64,000 bases of DNA from Rhabdornis inornatus (GCA_013397075.1 VWZS01000636.1:245610-309609); one strand, 5' to 3'; shown: positions 12,901 to 27,017, numbered from the stretch's first letter. Numbers and translations are program-made. The notes: generated by a model not told the origin, from the sequence alone.

Positions 12901-14049
12901 AAATCTGTAGAGACACTGAGAAGTGGAGCAGTTTGTGTCCGTATATCAACCTTGGTGTAATGCTTCTGTGTCTGTCACTATAGAGGTGAAAAGCTTTCCC
13001 CAGTCTAAACCATAAACTTTTCTGCTTCACTTCCTCCAAAATTGGAGTATTTGCTGCAGAAAGTTGAAATTTCAGTTCTAGAGGATGTTGCTCAGTCTAA
13101 ATGGCAGTGAAAACAAGTCAAATAAATTGAAAAAGTTTTCCTCTGTCTTCTGAAGGTGATCAACTCTAATGACCGCATTTTGTGTTTTGTGATATTTTGA
13201 AAACATCATTTGAATTTAGAAGACCTGACCTTTTACCAACGTTTCTAAAAGTGTAGCTGATGGTGCTTAAGTTATTTCCAGGATAGAATTATTCACAAAG
13301 ATCCTCCAATAAGAGACCATAAATTACTCCTCATTTCACAAAGTCTGTCTACTGGTTTACCACGCTATGTTTGGGGACTTCATCTATTGCAGATGCCCCT
13401 TCATTCTTTTATGTGACAAAATAAGGTGCCCTTCTGTAATAGATCAACATTTCTTTCCCAAATTCGCTTGAAAATTAGACAGCTTAGTTTCAAAGGAAAA
13501 ATGGCAAATATTGTAAAATGCTAATGAAAATACAAAAAAGTCTTCAAATCTTCAGGTTTTTTGGTAATTAATTTGCCATGTCCTCCATTCTTTCTACTAC
13601 CTCTTTAAACACACTTGAGGGAGTAGGAGTCAACAGACCAGACTTTGTAAACATTTGCAGGTGAGACATCAAGGGTGGCAGAGACCAACCTTTCAACACC
13701 CAAATACCCTTGGAGTCAGGAAGAGGAAGGTGCTTCTCAGGATTTTGAGTCCCAGAAGATTTTGGTGCATACCAGGACCAGCTGCCTCCTTGACTGGTGA
13801 GATCAAGAGCTACCTAGGGGGCAATTGACACCAACCCACCAAAGTGGTGATATATCTGAGCTGGCACATACAGCAGGCAAAGAAGGATATCCTTCACTCT
13901 CTGAAGTCTGATTATTAAATTAGATTCAGCCAGGATCTCCAAGGTGCTCAGGGAAAAGTCAGAAAGGAACAGATGAGATTTGCATCAAGGCAGATGCTAG
14001 CATAAGGGGGGAAAAACCCACTGGGTGAGTGGTGCAGCCCTGAAAGAGA
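6946..14049. other. Intergenic, AT-rich, nothing recognised
   Basis: Seven kilobases of AT-rich DNA with short reading frames only. No recognisable exon, RNA gene, LTR or CR1 copy was seen. Short homopolymer runs occur (for example poly(T) near 10600 and poly(A) near 10962). Decayed repeats may be present below what can be recognised by eye. Confidence 0.45.
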
Positions 14050-14210
14050 GAAAGCTTCATCCTTGGAGATGCGTTTTTTGGAGAAGCTCAAGACACAGCT
14101 GGACATGGCCCTGAGCAACTTGAATTCTTTTTGGAGTTAGCCCCGAATTGAGTAAAACTTGACTTCAGGGCCACCAGTAGTCACTTCCAGCCTCAGCTAT
14201 CCCATGGGAA
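14050..14210 (+). mobile_element. CR1 3'-end fragment
   Basis: Matches the 3' untranslated end of bird CR1 in plus orientation. It contains catccttggagatg, then gctcaagacacagctggaca, then tggccctgagcaacttga, and ends cttccagcctcagctatcc, the usual wording just before the octamer tail. The tail itself has decayed. About 160 bp remain, with no coding sequence. Confidence 0.8.
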
Positions 14211-17200
14211 AATGATTCTTATGTAAGACACCCAGGTAGGGTAGATATGCAAAGGCTGAAAAAAACATTCTCATGCCCTTCAGAGAGATAAGGTGAAAGA
14301 AGAGAAATGCCTTCAGATGAAAGGTAAATGACATCTTGTCATTTAGAAATCTTGTTCAAATACTCCAGTTATAGAAAATAAACTGTAAAATTCTCTCAAG
14401 GATGCACTTCTTGCAACATACAATGAGAAATCAGTTGTCTTCTGAAAGGATTTAGTTCAAATCCTTCAGTCATCAGCAAGCTGACAATAGTTAGTACCGA
14501 GCATCTGAAAACTGTTGGATATTCTGGAAGGTAATCCTTTTCCAGTTCATTATGATATTGTGGATTTCATTTTTATGTAAGAGAAAGTTCTTGTTATAAA
14601 ACATTCACTGTGTTGGTAACAATGATACTATATTAAGTTTAAATGAGTGCAATTTTTAAAAATCCTCAAAAATGTACTACTTTTTCTTTGAGAAATTTTT
14701 CCAAAAGTAGCTTTGTCTTTAATCACTTTACATGTTTTCTCACAGAGAAAAAAAAAGTAATTGTAGTGAAATAGGAGGACATAAATCTATTTTTAAGTCC
14801 AGTGATGAACATTTTAAGGCTGAAAATATTTTGAAAAGATAGGCAATCCTCCCCTAAACTATACTATAAAAAAGCTGCCACAGTCTTCAAATATAACATA
14901 AGGCTAGGCTTTATGAACATCAGTGGAGGCTTTCTAGTTGTCTGCTGGGTATGCAAACATAAACTATCAGTTTTCTGAATTTAAAGTCCTACCTAGAAAG
15001 GAAGACAATGCTTGGTAAAATCATGACTTAAATGCAAATTAAAAACTCGACTCTATGAAAAAGTCCATGAGTAATGATTTTTTATACTGCTTAGATTTAA
15101 AATTCCCAGAAACAGTGGTTAAAATGTTTTAAATTACAAGTTAGCTTTCCAAACTAAATCAACTGGATGGTAGAGGAGATTGCAAATCAAAGTTTGCTTC
15201 TTTTCCTTGAGACACTGGTCTAAAGCCTGTTGAAGTAAACTGGAATCTTTCAAGTGAATTCACTTTGGGCCTTGGAAGATAAACATTATGTAAACACTTT
15301 TGCCTTTATAATCACCTTCTGCTTCCATGCAGGATATGCAAACAAAGCAGAAACTAATAATTGGATAAAAGCTTCTGAGTGTTGTGTTTGAGGGGAAGTA
15401 GTGACACGTGCTAAATATCCCGTTTCAGGGCTCTGGAAAACAAAAGTTCACAAAATCTGCAGACAAGCATGGACAGCCACCTCTGCTGCTGTATGCATGG
15501 TCTACCCTTTCAGGCTGTAGATCTTACAGGGGCACTGGGTCATCCTTTGCAATAGCAAAGTCCTTCCTTGGGTCTGTCCCAAGCCTCCTGCAGCTCCCTC
15601 ACTCCCACAGTTAACATATCCACAGCAGATATCTGTGATGTGCCCAGGGTTTACTTTCTCTTACTGGTACCTCTAGGTATCTGTGTGCTGAGTTTCACCT
15701 CTTTGCTTGGCATGTCTGCACTGCTAATCCTGATCCCAGTGTTTCCAAGCCATTAAAGTATAGTCCTACATCTTAACATGGAGCATGACATTCTTAGCTC
15801 CATCTCATTCACGCACCTCCAATGTGCTTTGAAGTCAAAAGGCTACCTGAAATGAAGGTATTTTTGGTGCTCACCTGTCTTGTAGGTACTGGTACCATAC
15901 AACAATCGGCCAGACTTCCAATTCTTTTGCTTTTGCACCAACACAGATCAGTTTTCCACAGGCAAAATCCCAAAGCGTAAAGGGAAGCAGGATGAAAGCT
16001 CTGGAGAAGCCAGATGCTGCTCTTGGGAAGACAGACAGGAGTGGGGTTTATTGCTTTTGGGAGATGTCCTCCTCATCCACAGCCTAGGCACTGCAATCCT
16101 CACCGCTTGATCAGCACTTCATATTTACACAGCAGTTTACATTGGGGTGGAGCAGAATTGAGTGTACTTTGGGTGGCAGGGTCAGAACTTGGTGAAGAAT
16201 TTGCATCAACTCCTACCAAAACTTTGGCATGTGCTAATCACTACAACCTCATAGTGTTGAAAAGTGCATTAAATTGTTAAATATTTTTGCAGGACTGGGG
16301 GCTACCAGATCCCATGCCAGGCATCTGAATCCTTTAACGGCAAAATTGCAAGTTTAGGACTGTGCTCCTGTCTGCTCTTGTAACAGTGAGATGGTTTCCC
16401 AATAAATTTCTAGGGATTTAGATAAAATTCAGTGGCAATCTTGGTAATAGATACTCTAATGTAGTTCAATAATTTTTGAAAACCTCTACTGTGAAATGAC
16501 TTGCTAAGGTGCTGAAACACACTCCTTATCCTCCTTCTTTCATAAGGAAACACTTGTGCAGCAAAGACTGAGCCCTCCCTGCCACCTGCTGCTGAGCTAG
16601 CTGCTACTTGGCCCCTGTGAAAAACTCCTCCCCTCTTTCTTAACACAAAATTGCTGGTTTGGTTCCTTTTGCCCACTTTGTTCTGAAGTTTAAACCAAGG
16701 GTTGGGGTGCAAAGGCACAAGGGTCCCTCAGAGCAAGATTTTGGTATAGTACCATTTGACTATCATGCATGATATCTAAATATTAAATACAATTCTTAGC
16801 TCAATTTAAGGTTCATTGTTTTGTTATAGTTAACATTTTACTGTAGGAAACCTGAGCTTGGTACCTCAGCTGCAATGAACGGATGTTTATGGCAAACTTC
16901 CCTTTCCCAGTTTCCTGATTTGCCCACTCCTAAAACGCCCAGACCTTTATAGATCAATGCTTTTGTGCAGACCCAGGAAAAAACTGTCAGTGTAAAGCAA
17001 CCTATACAATGAAAACTATGTAATTTACAGTCTGAAACTAAATTTATGTTGCTTAAAACAACTATTTTCTCGCTTAGCTGTTGGAGAGGCGGAGGTGCTA
17101 AATCTAACTACAGCCTAGTTTTGCCCATTATAAGAGGTTAAGACATGAGACAGACACAAGACTAATGTGGAAAAGTGGGGCTGTAACTTTACTAGAACTA

Positions 17201-19202
17201 GAAAGCTGGCCATAGTCGAGATGCTCTCTGGGCTAATATGTCTTATGAGTTTCCTGTCCTTGGATAAAACACCAAATTTAGATTAAAAGCTCCTCCTTGC
17301 TTCAGGAACACAGTCAGAGAGATTAGGCTGGGTGTAAGGACCTACTCGAGGTCACTCGAGGGAGCCATGTGGCAAATGCTCTTCTGCTGCAGGGTAAGAT
17401 GAAATCCTCTCTGGGTAGAGATTGATCCTTGGCAGTGAGTCCTGGCCTAAATATTAGCTTAAGTAATTAGCTTAATTAGCCAGCTTTGGAGTTGGCTTTT
17501 CAGGGAGATAAAAGCACCCAAAGCACCAAAGAAAAATCTACACTCATTGACACTGGGCACAGTCAGAGGCATGCTGTCTGGGCAAAATACAAACGGCAGC
17601 AATAAAACGTCCTGCTGCTGTGAAAAGCTTTCCCATCCAGCCTCATGGAAACCAGCCTAAAGCCAGAGAACCCTGTCTGTGAAAGAGGTGGAAAATTTCA
17701 CCAAGTGAAAAAAACTTGAACCTTTGTGAAGAATCTGGGTTTGCTCTCCCAACCACTGCAATAGGTGATAGTCCTGCACATGGCATGGGACCTTCTCTTG
17801 TCACACTGGTGTGGACCATGGGGTGTCTTGCAGCATCTTCACCACCCCACTTCCCTAGGCAAGCCTAAGGAAAGGAAAATCCCTTTGGGAAACTTGTCCT
17901 CTTTGGCATGCAGGAGTGTCTGACCATGAGTTGCAAAGAAACAATTGCACATCCACTAATAATCTAACACACTGTAATTTTAGGGGCTTTAACCCACTCT
18001 TTTTATATTTAGGAGCATTTTTCCTGACGTTTAGATGTTTGGGGCTGGCAAAACAGCCTCAGTGGATGATATTTGGTGCTTCCTGGATTTTCCATGCAAG
18101 GTAAGCCAACAAGCTTGAAGCAGCTGGGGCTGGCCAAGTCCTCTTCCTTGTTGTGCAGATTCATGATGTGCCAAGGAAGCTCCACAAGTGGAGGCCCAAA
18201 GGTGAGAAGGCAGTGGGGGGAGATGAAACTTTGGCTGCCCATTTCACATCCCGTCAAATGACTCAACATCCAGGAGGAGAAAATACAGTGAAAATCTCTC
18301 CCTGCATGTGCAGGATGGTAAACACGAGAACTTTTTACTCAAGCCCCAACATGTGGTGGTCCTTTATTTGGATGCAACTTATCTCCCTTGCCCTCACCAC
18401 TGGTGATGAATACCCTCAAATTTGTCCCAGAAGTGTTGTACCTGCCATGTGGAAAAGGACAACTGTCTGCTGCGGAAAGAGCAGCAGATTGGGTTGTGAT
18501 TACTGATCCTGTCTGTGGCTGAGGGCTCACTGATGGAAGAGCCTACATCCAGCCTTTAGCGATGCTCCTGCCTTCTAGAGGTGGCTGGCAGAAATTGCTG
18601 ATGTCTTTGGCTGCCCTGAGTGTCCCTCATTCAAGGTCCTACATGGAATTCCTTCCTCTGCCAAGTGGTTTAAAAAAAAAGAAAAGAAAAAAGAAAAGAA
18701 AAAGAAGAAAAAAATAATCAGACTTATGCTTGGAAAATATGTTGCTTAAAATCGACCCCCATTTAGAAAAATTAGTTCAAGATGTTGTCACTTCCCGAGC
18801 CAGGAGACATTGGAAGCACAATGCAGGAAGTCTGTCCAGCCCCTGCACTCCTGTTGGACAGGGACGAATTATTATAGTGTGGGTGAGATTAAAAAAGGTT
18901 CTGAGCACCCAGACAAAATTTTCCTTTGTCTCTGTTCAGTGTGTGTGTATAACCCAGTCTGTGACCTACACTGACCAGGGGATGGAAAAGAGGTTCCAGA
19001 GTTTTACCTCTATGAAGTCATTTGTTTCAGACAAATTGCAAACAGCAACACAGATCCATCTGTGGTAAAGACTATTTCTGCCATGTTGTCAGTGGGATGT
19101 TGCTAAATAGGGCTGCCCACCACAGACTCTCTTCACGCCACAAGCCACCCTCAGGAGATCAAACAGTCAGGGAGAGACGCAGTAGGATGCTGATGCCAAG
19201 CA
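14211..19202. other. Intergenic, no confirmed gene
   Basis: No known gene is recognised. One weak exon-like open frame lies on the minus strand at 15875-16000 and is treated as a finding, not a gene. The rest holds short chance frames and no assignable repeat apart from the purine tract near 18669. Confidence 0.45.
18669..18716 (+). repeat. A/G-rich simple repeat
   Basis: An almost pure purine tract made of A runs broken by single G residues (aaaag/aaaaag units), followed by aataatc. It is a degenerate simple repeat with no coding or regulatory meaning that I can support. Confidence 0.85.
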
Positions 19203-19446
19203 ATCACAGAATCATAGAATGGTTTTAGGTTGGAGGGGACATTAAAGACAATTTCATTCCAACCCCCCTACCTTGAGCAGGGACACCTTCCATTAGACCA
19301 GGTTGCTCAAAGTCCCATCTAACCTGGCCTTGAACACTTCCAGCAATGGAGTGTCCACAGATTGTCTGGCAACAGGTTCCAGTGTCCCACCACTCTCACA
19401 GCCAAGAAATTCTTCCTAATATCTGATCTAAATCTACCCTTACCCT
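19203..19446 (-). mobile_element. CR1 3' end, minus strand
   Basis: A typical 5'-truncated CR1. It opens with the reverse-complemented octamer tail (tcacagaatcatagaatgg), followed by ggttggaggggacattaaag and tccaaccccccta, then gaccaggttgctcaaagtcc, cctggccttgaacacttcca and attcttcctaatatctgatc. This order matches the last 240 bp of bird CR1 read on the minus strand. It is a short non-coding remnant and one of the clearer copies in the window. Confidence 0.94.
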
Positions 19447-20317
19447 AATGCAGAAAGAGCATGAATCAGCTATGAGAGACATAGGAATAATTAAATCATT
19501 TAAGTGAGCAAGAACTGTGCTCTGTGTGTCCATGTTTGTTAGAGTATGATACACACACTAAAAGCACTGAGACATAAAGATGCCTGTTATCTGTTACTCT
19601 GTTACCACAATATCTATGTTCCAGCATGACCATGCAACCACATTCACAATTTATTTTAGAACTGGGAAAGGAGAGGACGAATAGCTTTTTTTCTCTTTAG
19701 CACTTCAGGACCAGATCCAAATCTCTTTAAAATCAATGGGCACCTTTCCAATGCTTTCATTAGGTTTCAGCACATACCCTAGCTGCAGTAGAACAAATGG
19801 GGATCATTATGTAGGCAGATAAAGCTTCCATTGCCTTTAACTATCAGTAAGTTTCAATGTGACAGAGACATGTCATATTTGGGAGTCAATACATTGCTTG
19901 TTAACTCTCTAACAACACTGGGAGATACATGTTTTTGGAACTGAACATTTCAAGGAGATATAAACTGGAATATTCAGTGCATAAGCTGTTGCTTCCAGGA
20001 GCCCCTATGTTTTCCTCTCTTTCTTTTTTTTTTGTTCTTTGTTTCCTTAGCTTCAGCTTCCCCTTTCTTTGATTTATCTTACAGTCTTCACTTCAGTGAC
20101 ACAATGCTCAGTGTACAGAACATGAACTCCAAGTTGTTTCTTCATTTTAAGGCAACTCTATTTTGACCTTTCTCCAAGTTTTTAGCTTTGCAGCTCTTTT
20201 CAGCATCTTGTAAGTTAAAACATGTGGTATTGTAGTGTGAAATAAATGTTTAGAAAACACAAGAAAAATTTGAAAATTTCATTTTCAATGTATATTATAA
20301 TAGAATCACTGACAGTC
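19447..20317. other. Intergenic, nothing recognised
   Basis: AT-rich sequence between two CR1 fragments. No gene, RNA or repeat was recognised. Confidence 0.45.
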
Positions 20318-20392
20318 GTATGCTGATGGCCGGATGCAATAATCTGAAGGTTTTTTCCGGCCTAAACAATTCTCTGAGTCTATGAACAAATT
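20318..20392 (+). mobile_element. Short CR1 tail fragment
   Basis: About 75 bp resembling the extreme 3' end of CR1 on the plus strand: aataatctgaaggttttttc, then ggcctaaacaattctctgag and tctatgaac, where degenerate octamer units (attctctg, agtctatg) form the tail. It is too short to place in a subfamily. Confidence 0.7.
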
Positions 20393-23300
20393 TAGTTAGT
20401 ATATAATTTAATATCATTTTGTAATTGTTTATATCTGCAATTAGAACTTCCAGATTTTTTTTCAGTATTATCTGTATACATTTCTAAAGAATAACAAAAA
20501 ATAAGTTTAAAGGGTCTAAAACATACTCTAAAGTACTTTCAACTCAAAGTACTTTCAATAGAATATTATAGTATTGAAGCTGGATCTCCCTGATTGTCTG
20601 TAGAAAGAACATTTTTTCCTTTGATTAATCAAAGTCTTGACTCTAATTTTTGAAAGTGAATGCAGAAGTTATGTTTCAAGAGAATTTACAGGCAATTTAA
20701 ATATTTTTTTGGGTTTTTTTAGGGGCTGAATATTTAATAAACCAGTCTTTGATAATATCTTTAAAGTGCTTAAATGTGAATTTAAGAAACTGAATTGTGA
20801 AAGTTGAGTTGGTTTCATTTAACAATTTTTTAAAAAGATTGTTTCCTGTAAATTAAGATCGATACCTGTACACTGACAAGGTTTAATTTCATGAAGTGTT
20901 TTGAACAAACAAGTATTTTTCCCTCTCAGTTAGAGACAATACACTGCAGAGATTAGCAAATACATGCTATTTGCTTCCTCAAATTTTGGTAGAAATAATT
21001 TGTTTTCTCATCAAAGTAATAGAAGTCCCATTTTATCATCAGCTGTAGGAGTATTTGATCCATATTTAAGTAAATGAAAAGCATGATACAGGTCTGAATT
21101 TCAGATCACTTATAACAATAATAATACCCCAAGAAATCAGTTATGTGATAAAGGAGAATAAAAAAAATATAGGAAACTATTCACTTCATTGTATTTCTAT
21201 CTAAAGGAAAATTCATAGCAATTTTTGTTAAAATTTGCAGTATAAGGGAACAATTCTTGCAACAACAACAAAGATTTAGAAACCTGAATCTATGACTTTG
21301 GGGCTTTTTTTGTTTTACAGATACTGAGCTTAAAAATTCCTGATAAAATGAAATATTTTGTTTATTTTCATTAGAGCGATATGAAATGTGTCACTAAATC
21401 TTTGATCTAAATGCCTGTTTGCTTGTGTATGTTATTTCCAAAAACCAGAACAAAGTGTTATTGGGCTACAGTTATTTTTCAATGTGTGGGTTACATTCAA
21501 AATTAAATAAAAAAAACATTTCTACTTGATTATATATGTTCATTACCTAGTGCCGCTTTGCCCTCTTTCATACATACATTTCCCATATCCAAATAGGATT
21601 CACTCCTGTCCAAAGTTTCTTCCTAAATTCAAAATATAGGAAAAGAAGGTCAGAAAATAAGAGGTTAACCATAACTTCTAACACTATAAATCCATTCAAG
21701 CCATAAATAGAAAGGTGATTTGGTTTCTTAATGTTTACTGTGACTTTAAAATGAGTAGCAAGGAATTTCCAGTGCTGGAAAATTGAAGATTATTAAGGGT
21801 AATGAGTATCAACCAGAACTAAGATATTAGAAATTGGGGCATAAAGCAGGCCAAAGCTGTGCTGGCTCTGAAGAAGTAAGGGTTAGGAGCAAGACTCTCT
21901 GAGTTTATGCTGGAGAAATTCTCATTTGAATAAAACACTCCATGAAATCCACTGTACCTTGTCTGTGCTCCAGCAGCTTTCACAAAGGCAAGGCATCACA
22001 GTGAGACATTTTCCTGCTCACCTCATGCAGTCTGTTGCTGAGCATTTCAGACTTCCAGTTTAGACTGAGATGTTGGATGCTGGGTGCCACAATGGCAAAA
22101 AAATGGACAGTCGTTGCCTGGGAAGGTAAAGCTTGATAAAGAGTTACCTTGATGGTCTTGGGTTAACCTTTGGGCTTGACTTTGAAAATGCCCATTTACA
22201 GTCCTCCAGTGAGGGTTTGGGTCTTGTTTGCAGTTCATTTACATTGAATAGATGAGAAACTTGGTGTCATAATGTCCTGGAGTTAGCACAGCCTTACACT
22301 GCAGATTTTTGAATAGATAATCTCAGTTTTGCCCAGTTGTGTTCACATCTTCTCTTGGAATCCTTGCAAAACTCTATGTGGCCTAAATTTGAGTCCTCTC
22401 AAGGAATTTCATCCAAGTGGAACTGGCTATCCAGATTATTAGCAGAGGATGTCACAATCTACAATGTATGGAAACCTCAAGCAACAGGGACCTCTTGGAA
22501 TTGCACATATGCCTGTATGTGCATTACATCTTGGGAGGCCAAACCTTTTCTGTATGTCATGTCAGGACAACTTTTTGTGGTGCTCCAAGTGCACTGAGGT
22601 TTGACCCACAGGATCTGTGCACCAAACAGGACACCCAGGCAACATCACAGAGCCTGTGAGTGATGCTGACAAGCACTGAGCTGTGCATAAGTAAAGAAAA
22701 TCCAGTTTGTGTTGAGCACCAACACTGAGCCTTGGCCTTATGAAATGCGCTTACTGGCATAAGGCTGCTGTTTTCTTCCGCTTTCTTTTTCACTGGAGCC
22801 AAGTATTTAATCTCAGTGAGTGCCACCCCTGAGCAGTCTGGCATGTGCTCTTTGGGGGCTGCTGAGATCCCAGCAGCCTCCTGCCAGGAATTCATTAATT
22901 ACAAGAACAGGAGCGCTGCCTGTGCGCTGTGCCAGCATGTGGCTTCCAGGTCTTTGATGGTGTGGGTTTATGCAACTGTAGACAGTGCTGGCGTCTGCTG
23001 CGCCTTGCAGGGTAGCAAGGAAATGACAGTAAATTCAAGACCGTGCTCATTCATTGCTTATGTGAAAATATGCTGCCTTCATGATGCCAGAGAGGGCGCT
23101 CAGAAATGTGATGTCACTCCCCCAATATCATGTTACATGTCTCCTGGGGTACTTGCATGGACAGACCAGCAAAGTTGATGGGATTCACATTTTGTTTCAG
23201 AGGCAGTTGACCATCACTCCGCTGCTGAGGTCAGTGGAAATGGAGACAAGTCTGAGCCAGGCAAACCATGGAGCTCTCTGATACAGTCCTTGGAGTTGCC

Positions 23301-25107
23301 CAGCTCCAGAAGGGTTGCTTTCCTAGATTTCATAGACAGAAGGTAGTATGCAAGAATCAGCAACTTGCTCCGTGCCAGCCAGAGTAGCTCCACTGGATGC
23401 TGTGGACTGACACTGTTTTGTACCACACAAAGATCTGGCGCAAAGTCTTTTGTGCTTTGTGATTGCTATGAGTCATCCAGATTGCAACTGAAATGTAACC
23501 CCATTTTAAGACAGTTAAAAAATATAAAACTAGTGCTTAGTTTCTAGACTGCTAGCATCAAATCTGGCCAAGGCAGCTATCTGTAATTTTAGAATATATC
23601 AAGAAGTTTTATAGATCGCATGAAAACACTATTTTTCATCTCCCTGGCGATTTAGCCTTCCACTTGCTTTTTAACTTCCGTCCAGCTTTAGGTCCTGTGG
23701 AAACAACACTAAATCTAAACGCAGAACAAAAATGATCTCATACCATCTGGAAAAACTTCTTTCTTGGAGAGGCTATGTTTAACTTGGGAAGACCCCTACC
23801 AGGGTAGCAGGCGTTCAAATGGAAAGCTTTTTGTAATGCATGTATTTTAAGGGTTTATACAGTGGTACTGAGCATTACACTCTCTGATAGCCTTGTCAGG
23901 ATTTGCCACAAAGGAACATCAAAATAGAAATTAGTTTCATGAGCAGACGTCAACCCTTTTTAATATTACACTGAAACAAAGGGTTTGAGGTATAGGAACA
24001 GGAGAAGATGAATAAGGCTGAAAAAGCTTAATATAATGATTATAGAAGTGAGGGAAACTTGGTGTAATAACCATTGCATGTAAAATGAAGAGTAAATAAC
24101 CGCAGCAATGGTAACCAGTGTTTTTATATATATGTTATGCTTCTATTGTGCATACATGCATGACATACAAGTGAATATAATATGCCATTAAGAGTGAGGG
24201 GTGAGGTGTTCTCAACAAAGAGGAAATATTTATAATATGCCAGTAAGTTCCAAAAATGGAAGAATCAGGATGGAATAACTGGAAAAAAAAAAGTGATGTG
24301 AGAGAGCTTGGAGCAGAGGCCAGCCATAGGGCAGATAGAGGAGGAAAGACTTTTGACAGAAAAGTATAAGCTTAAACTTAAAGTAAAACTTAAATGAGTA
24401 GCAGCTGAGCCCTGCAGCTACTGCAGACGACTTGAAATAAAATACTAGGAGCTATAGAGTGAACTGGCCTGTGCTCTTCCAAGAACTACATAAATTACAG
24501 ACACTCATTTTCCTTCTTAGAGTTGTCCAGTCTTCCATTAAGAAATTTCACAAGAGGTTTTAAAAAATACAGTGAACAATGAACAAATAAGGAGCCCAGG
24601 TCATTGTCATACTGGACCTGGAACAAAAGATATTTGATAGGTTCTGTCATGATGCTCCTTCTTCTTCTGGCTGCAGATTACAGAGACGTTGATGCCCATG
24701 CTACTGAGCATTGCAATATCAGTCTTGAATTGTTTATTGGGATGTCTGCTTTCCTGTCATACTTGCCAGAAAAGTGTGGCTGAAAGTCTGATCTGAAGCG
24801 GAATACATTATTTTTGTTATCTGATCTGTGCAAAGAGTGAGACTAATCTTTCATTCTCTGTCAGCAAAATAAATATATGGACTCTCTGAGTGTATCTCCC
24901 ACTGTCCTTGACTCCATACTTGCATAAACTCACAGAAAGTTTAGGCTTTCAGCTTTCTAAAAGATTTGATGATGCAGTCATGCAGATGTTCTTCACAGAA
25001 GGTTGTATTATAAGGACAATGCCATCACAACCAATGAAAAAGAATTTGCAAGCACCCTTTTTGTAGTGCAATCAATTACACTACTTCAGCAAATATGGTG
25101 ATGGAAC
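20393..25107. other. Intergenic, AT-rich, nothing recognised
   Basis: AT-rich non-coding DNA with short chance frames. The stretch at about 22800-23300 is richer in G+C and has longer open frames on both strands, but none shows a recognisable domain. A short direct repeat (aaagtactttcaa twice) lies near 20530-20560. Confidence 0.45.
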
Positions 25108-26205
25108 CTGGTGGTTTTATTCAGGAGAGGTTCCTGCTGACTGGAAGGAAGACAATGTTATTCCAGTTTGCAAGGGCATGAGGGAAACCTTGGGAAACTA
25201 CAGACCTGTTAGCTCAGCCTCAGTGCCTGGGAAAATTACAGTCAACATAATACTGAGTGCTACTGATAGGCCATTAGAGGACGAGACAATCATCAGGCAC
25301 AGATAAAATGCATTCACAAAGGGAAAGTCCTGTATAACTTATTTAATATTCTTCTAGCATAAGGTCACCCACCTATTGGATGAAGGGAAGGCAGCAGAGG
25401 AAGATTTTCTGGATTTCATTTTATTAAGGCTTTTGATTCTGTCCCTGACAACATTCTTCTAGACAAGCCATCCAACTGAGAAGTGAACAGGTACATGGTG
25501 CAGTGGGTGAAGAACTGAGTGAAGAGCAGGCTCGAAAGGTTGTAGGTAATCTGGCTGGGGGACAGTCACCAGCATTGTTCCTCAGGGCTCAGTTCTAGGG
25601 ACAGTTCTGTTCAATATATTTAACAACGATCTGGAGACAGGAGTTGGAAGTTTGCTGATGATGCTAAACTGGAATGCGCTGTTGACTCTCTCAAGGGAAG
25701 AGGCCTTGCAGATGGATTTGGATAGATTGGAGCACTGAGCAATCATCAATGGCATGAAACTGAACAAGAACAAACGCTGGGGAGGAGAAATACTTTCCAG
25801 AAGTATGAATTGCAAGTGGCATGGCTGGAGAGCAGCCCCACAGGAAGGGGTCTGGGGCTGCAGGCTGACAGCAGACTCAATACAAGTAGGCAGTGGCAAA
25901 CCCACCTCTGGATGCATCCAATACACCACAACCAGCTGGTCAAAAGAGATGATTGTCCTGCTGTATTCAGCACTGGTGCAGAGTCATCTTAAGTAGTGTG
26001 TGTCCCAAAATTTAACAAGGTTGCGAAGGTCCTTGAATGTGTCCAGAGGAGGACAACAAAATAGTGAAAGAGCTGTAAACCACTGAGGATGGGAGCTTAA
26101 TCTAATTTGGAGAGAAGGAGGCTGAGGCTCTCGGCAGCTTCATGAGAAGGGGAAGTGCAGAGGGTACCCAGTACCAGCATGTGTGGGAATGGCTAAAAAA
26201 GCCGG
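25108..26205 (+). mobile_element. CR1 LINE fragment, ORF2 RT domain, broken
   Basis: An internal-to-3' CR1 piece on the plus strand. Translated in pieces it shows reverse-transcriptase blocks in order: VPADWKEDNVIPVCK with NYRPVSSASVPGKI at about 25130-25240, FTKGKSCITYLI at about 25315, a GAQF/GTVLFNIF-like block near 25590, and the catalytic motif FADDAKL at 25651-25671. The Asp pair is therefore intact, although the frame is broken by several stops and shifts. Later landmarks include cctgctgtattcagcactgg at about 25958 and ggagagaaggaggctgaggc at about 26109. The true 3' end is not clear. This is another CR1 subfamily from the copy at 47-50 kb. It is a dead remnant. Confidence 0.88.
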
Positions 26206-27017
26206 TTCCAACAGAAAGGATATAACTGGAAACAGGATTTTAATTTATGTTTCTGAGTCTCTTTCAGGGCAGATGTTCACAAGCATTATCACAATGTACA
26301 GGTTTAGCCAGGAGCAGGTTAATGTGATCCTCAGTTTAGCTTGAAAAACCATCACTTGAACTCTGGAAAAGTCAGAGCCAGAATTTTGCAAATCCCCTAC
26401 ATCTTGTGGAGAGGCATTTGCTGGTGGGACTGCGTGGGGAGAACAGATTTCTGTCTCACCCACTCCAGGCAAGTTTGCCCACAGAGTTTCTTGGAATATT
26501 CTGATTTATGGGCTGACACTTCCAATGAGTCTCCTGCACCCAGGCTCTACAGAAAATGAACATGCTGGTCTCTAAACATCACTTCTTCATAGGATGTGTT
26601 TGTTTTGATCATACATACTTCCTGAATCCTGCTGTGTAGAATAACCCAAACAACGGAACTGGCCGGAGCCAAAATAAGTGCTGCCAGTGGAACCCAGCCT
26701 CCTTCAAATCAGAGACAGACATTGGTCAAGCCACAGATAATACAACAGTCTTGAAAATACGTAACTGATATTGAAAAAAACCCTGAAAATTATCTAAAAA
26801 ATATTAACCTTTACCAGAAACGGGAAAGTTGATAACTGAATGATGCACAAAGAAGGCTCTTTCTAGAAAAAAAAACCTCAAAAGTTTTAAGAATGTGATT
26901 TTCTCTGTTTGGTAATGCATTTTTTATGTAAGAATTTGTATTTTGGCTTTCAAAAAATCCAATCCCCAAACATGTGGTTTCGGACCTAGAAAGAGGAAAA
27001 AAAAGCAACAACACACA
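26206..27017. other. Intergenic, nothing recognised
   Basis: Non-coding sequence between a CR1 fragment and an LTR. No gene or repeat family was recognised. Confidence 0.45.

Noticed and set aside
22816..23178. 120-codon open frame, Cys-rich in appearance
   Set aside because: The Cys residues do not form a known motif, the opposite strand is also partly open here because of local G+C, and no splice signals frame it.
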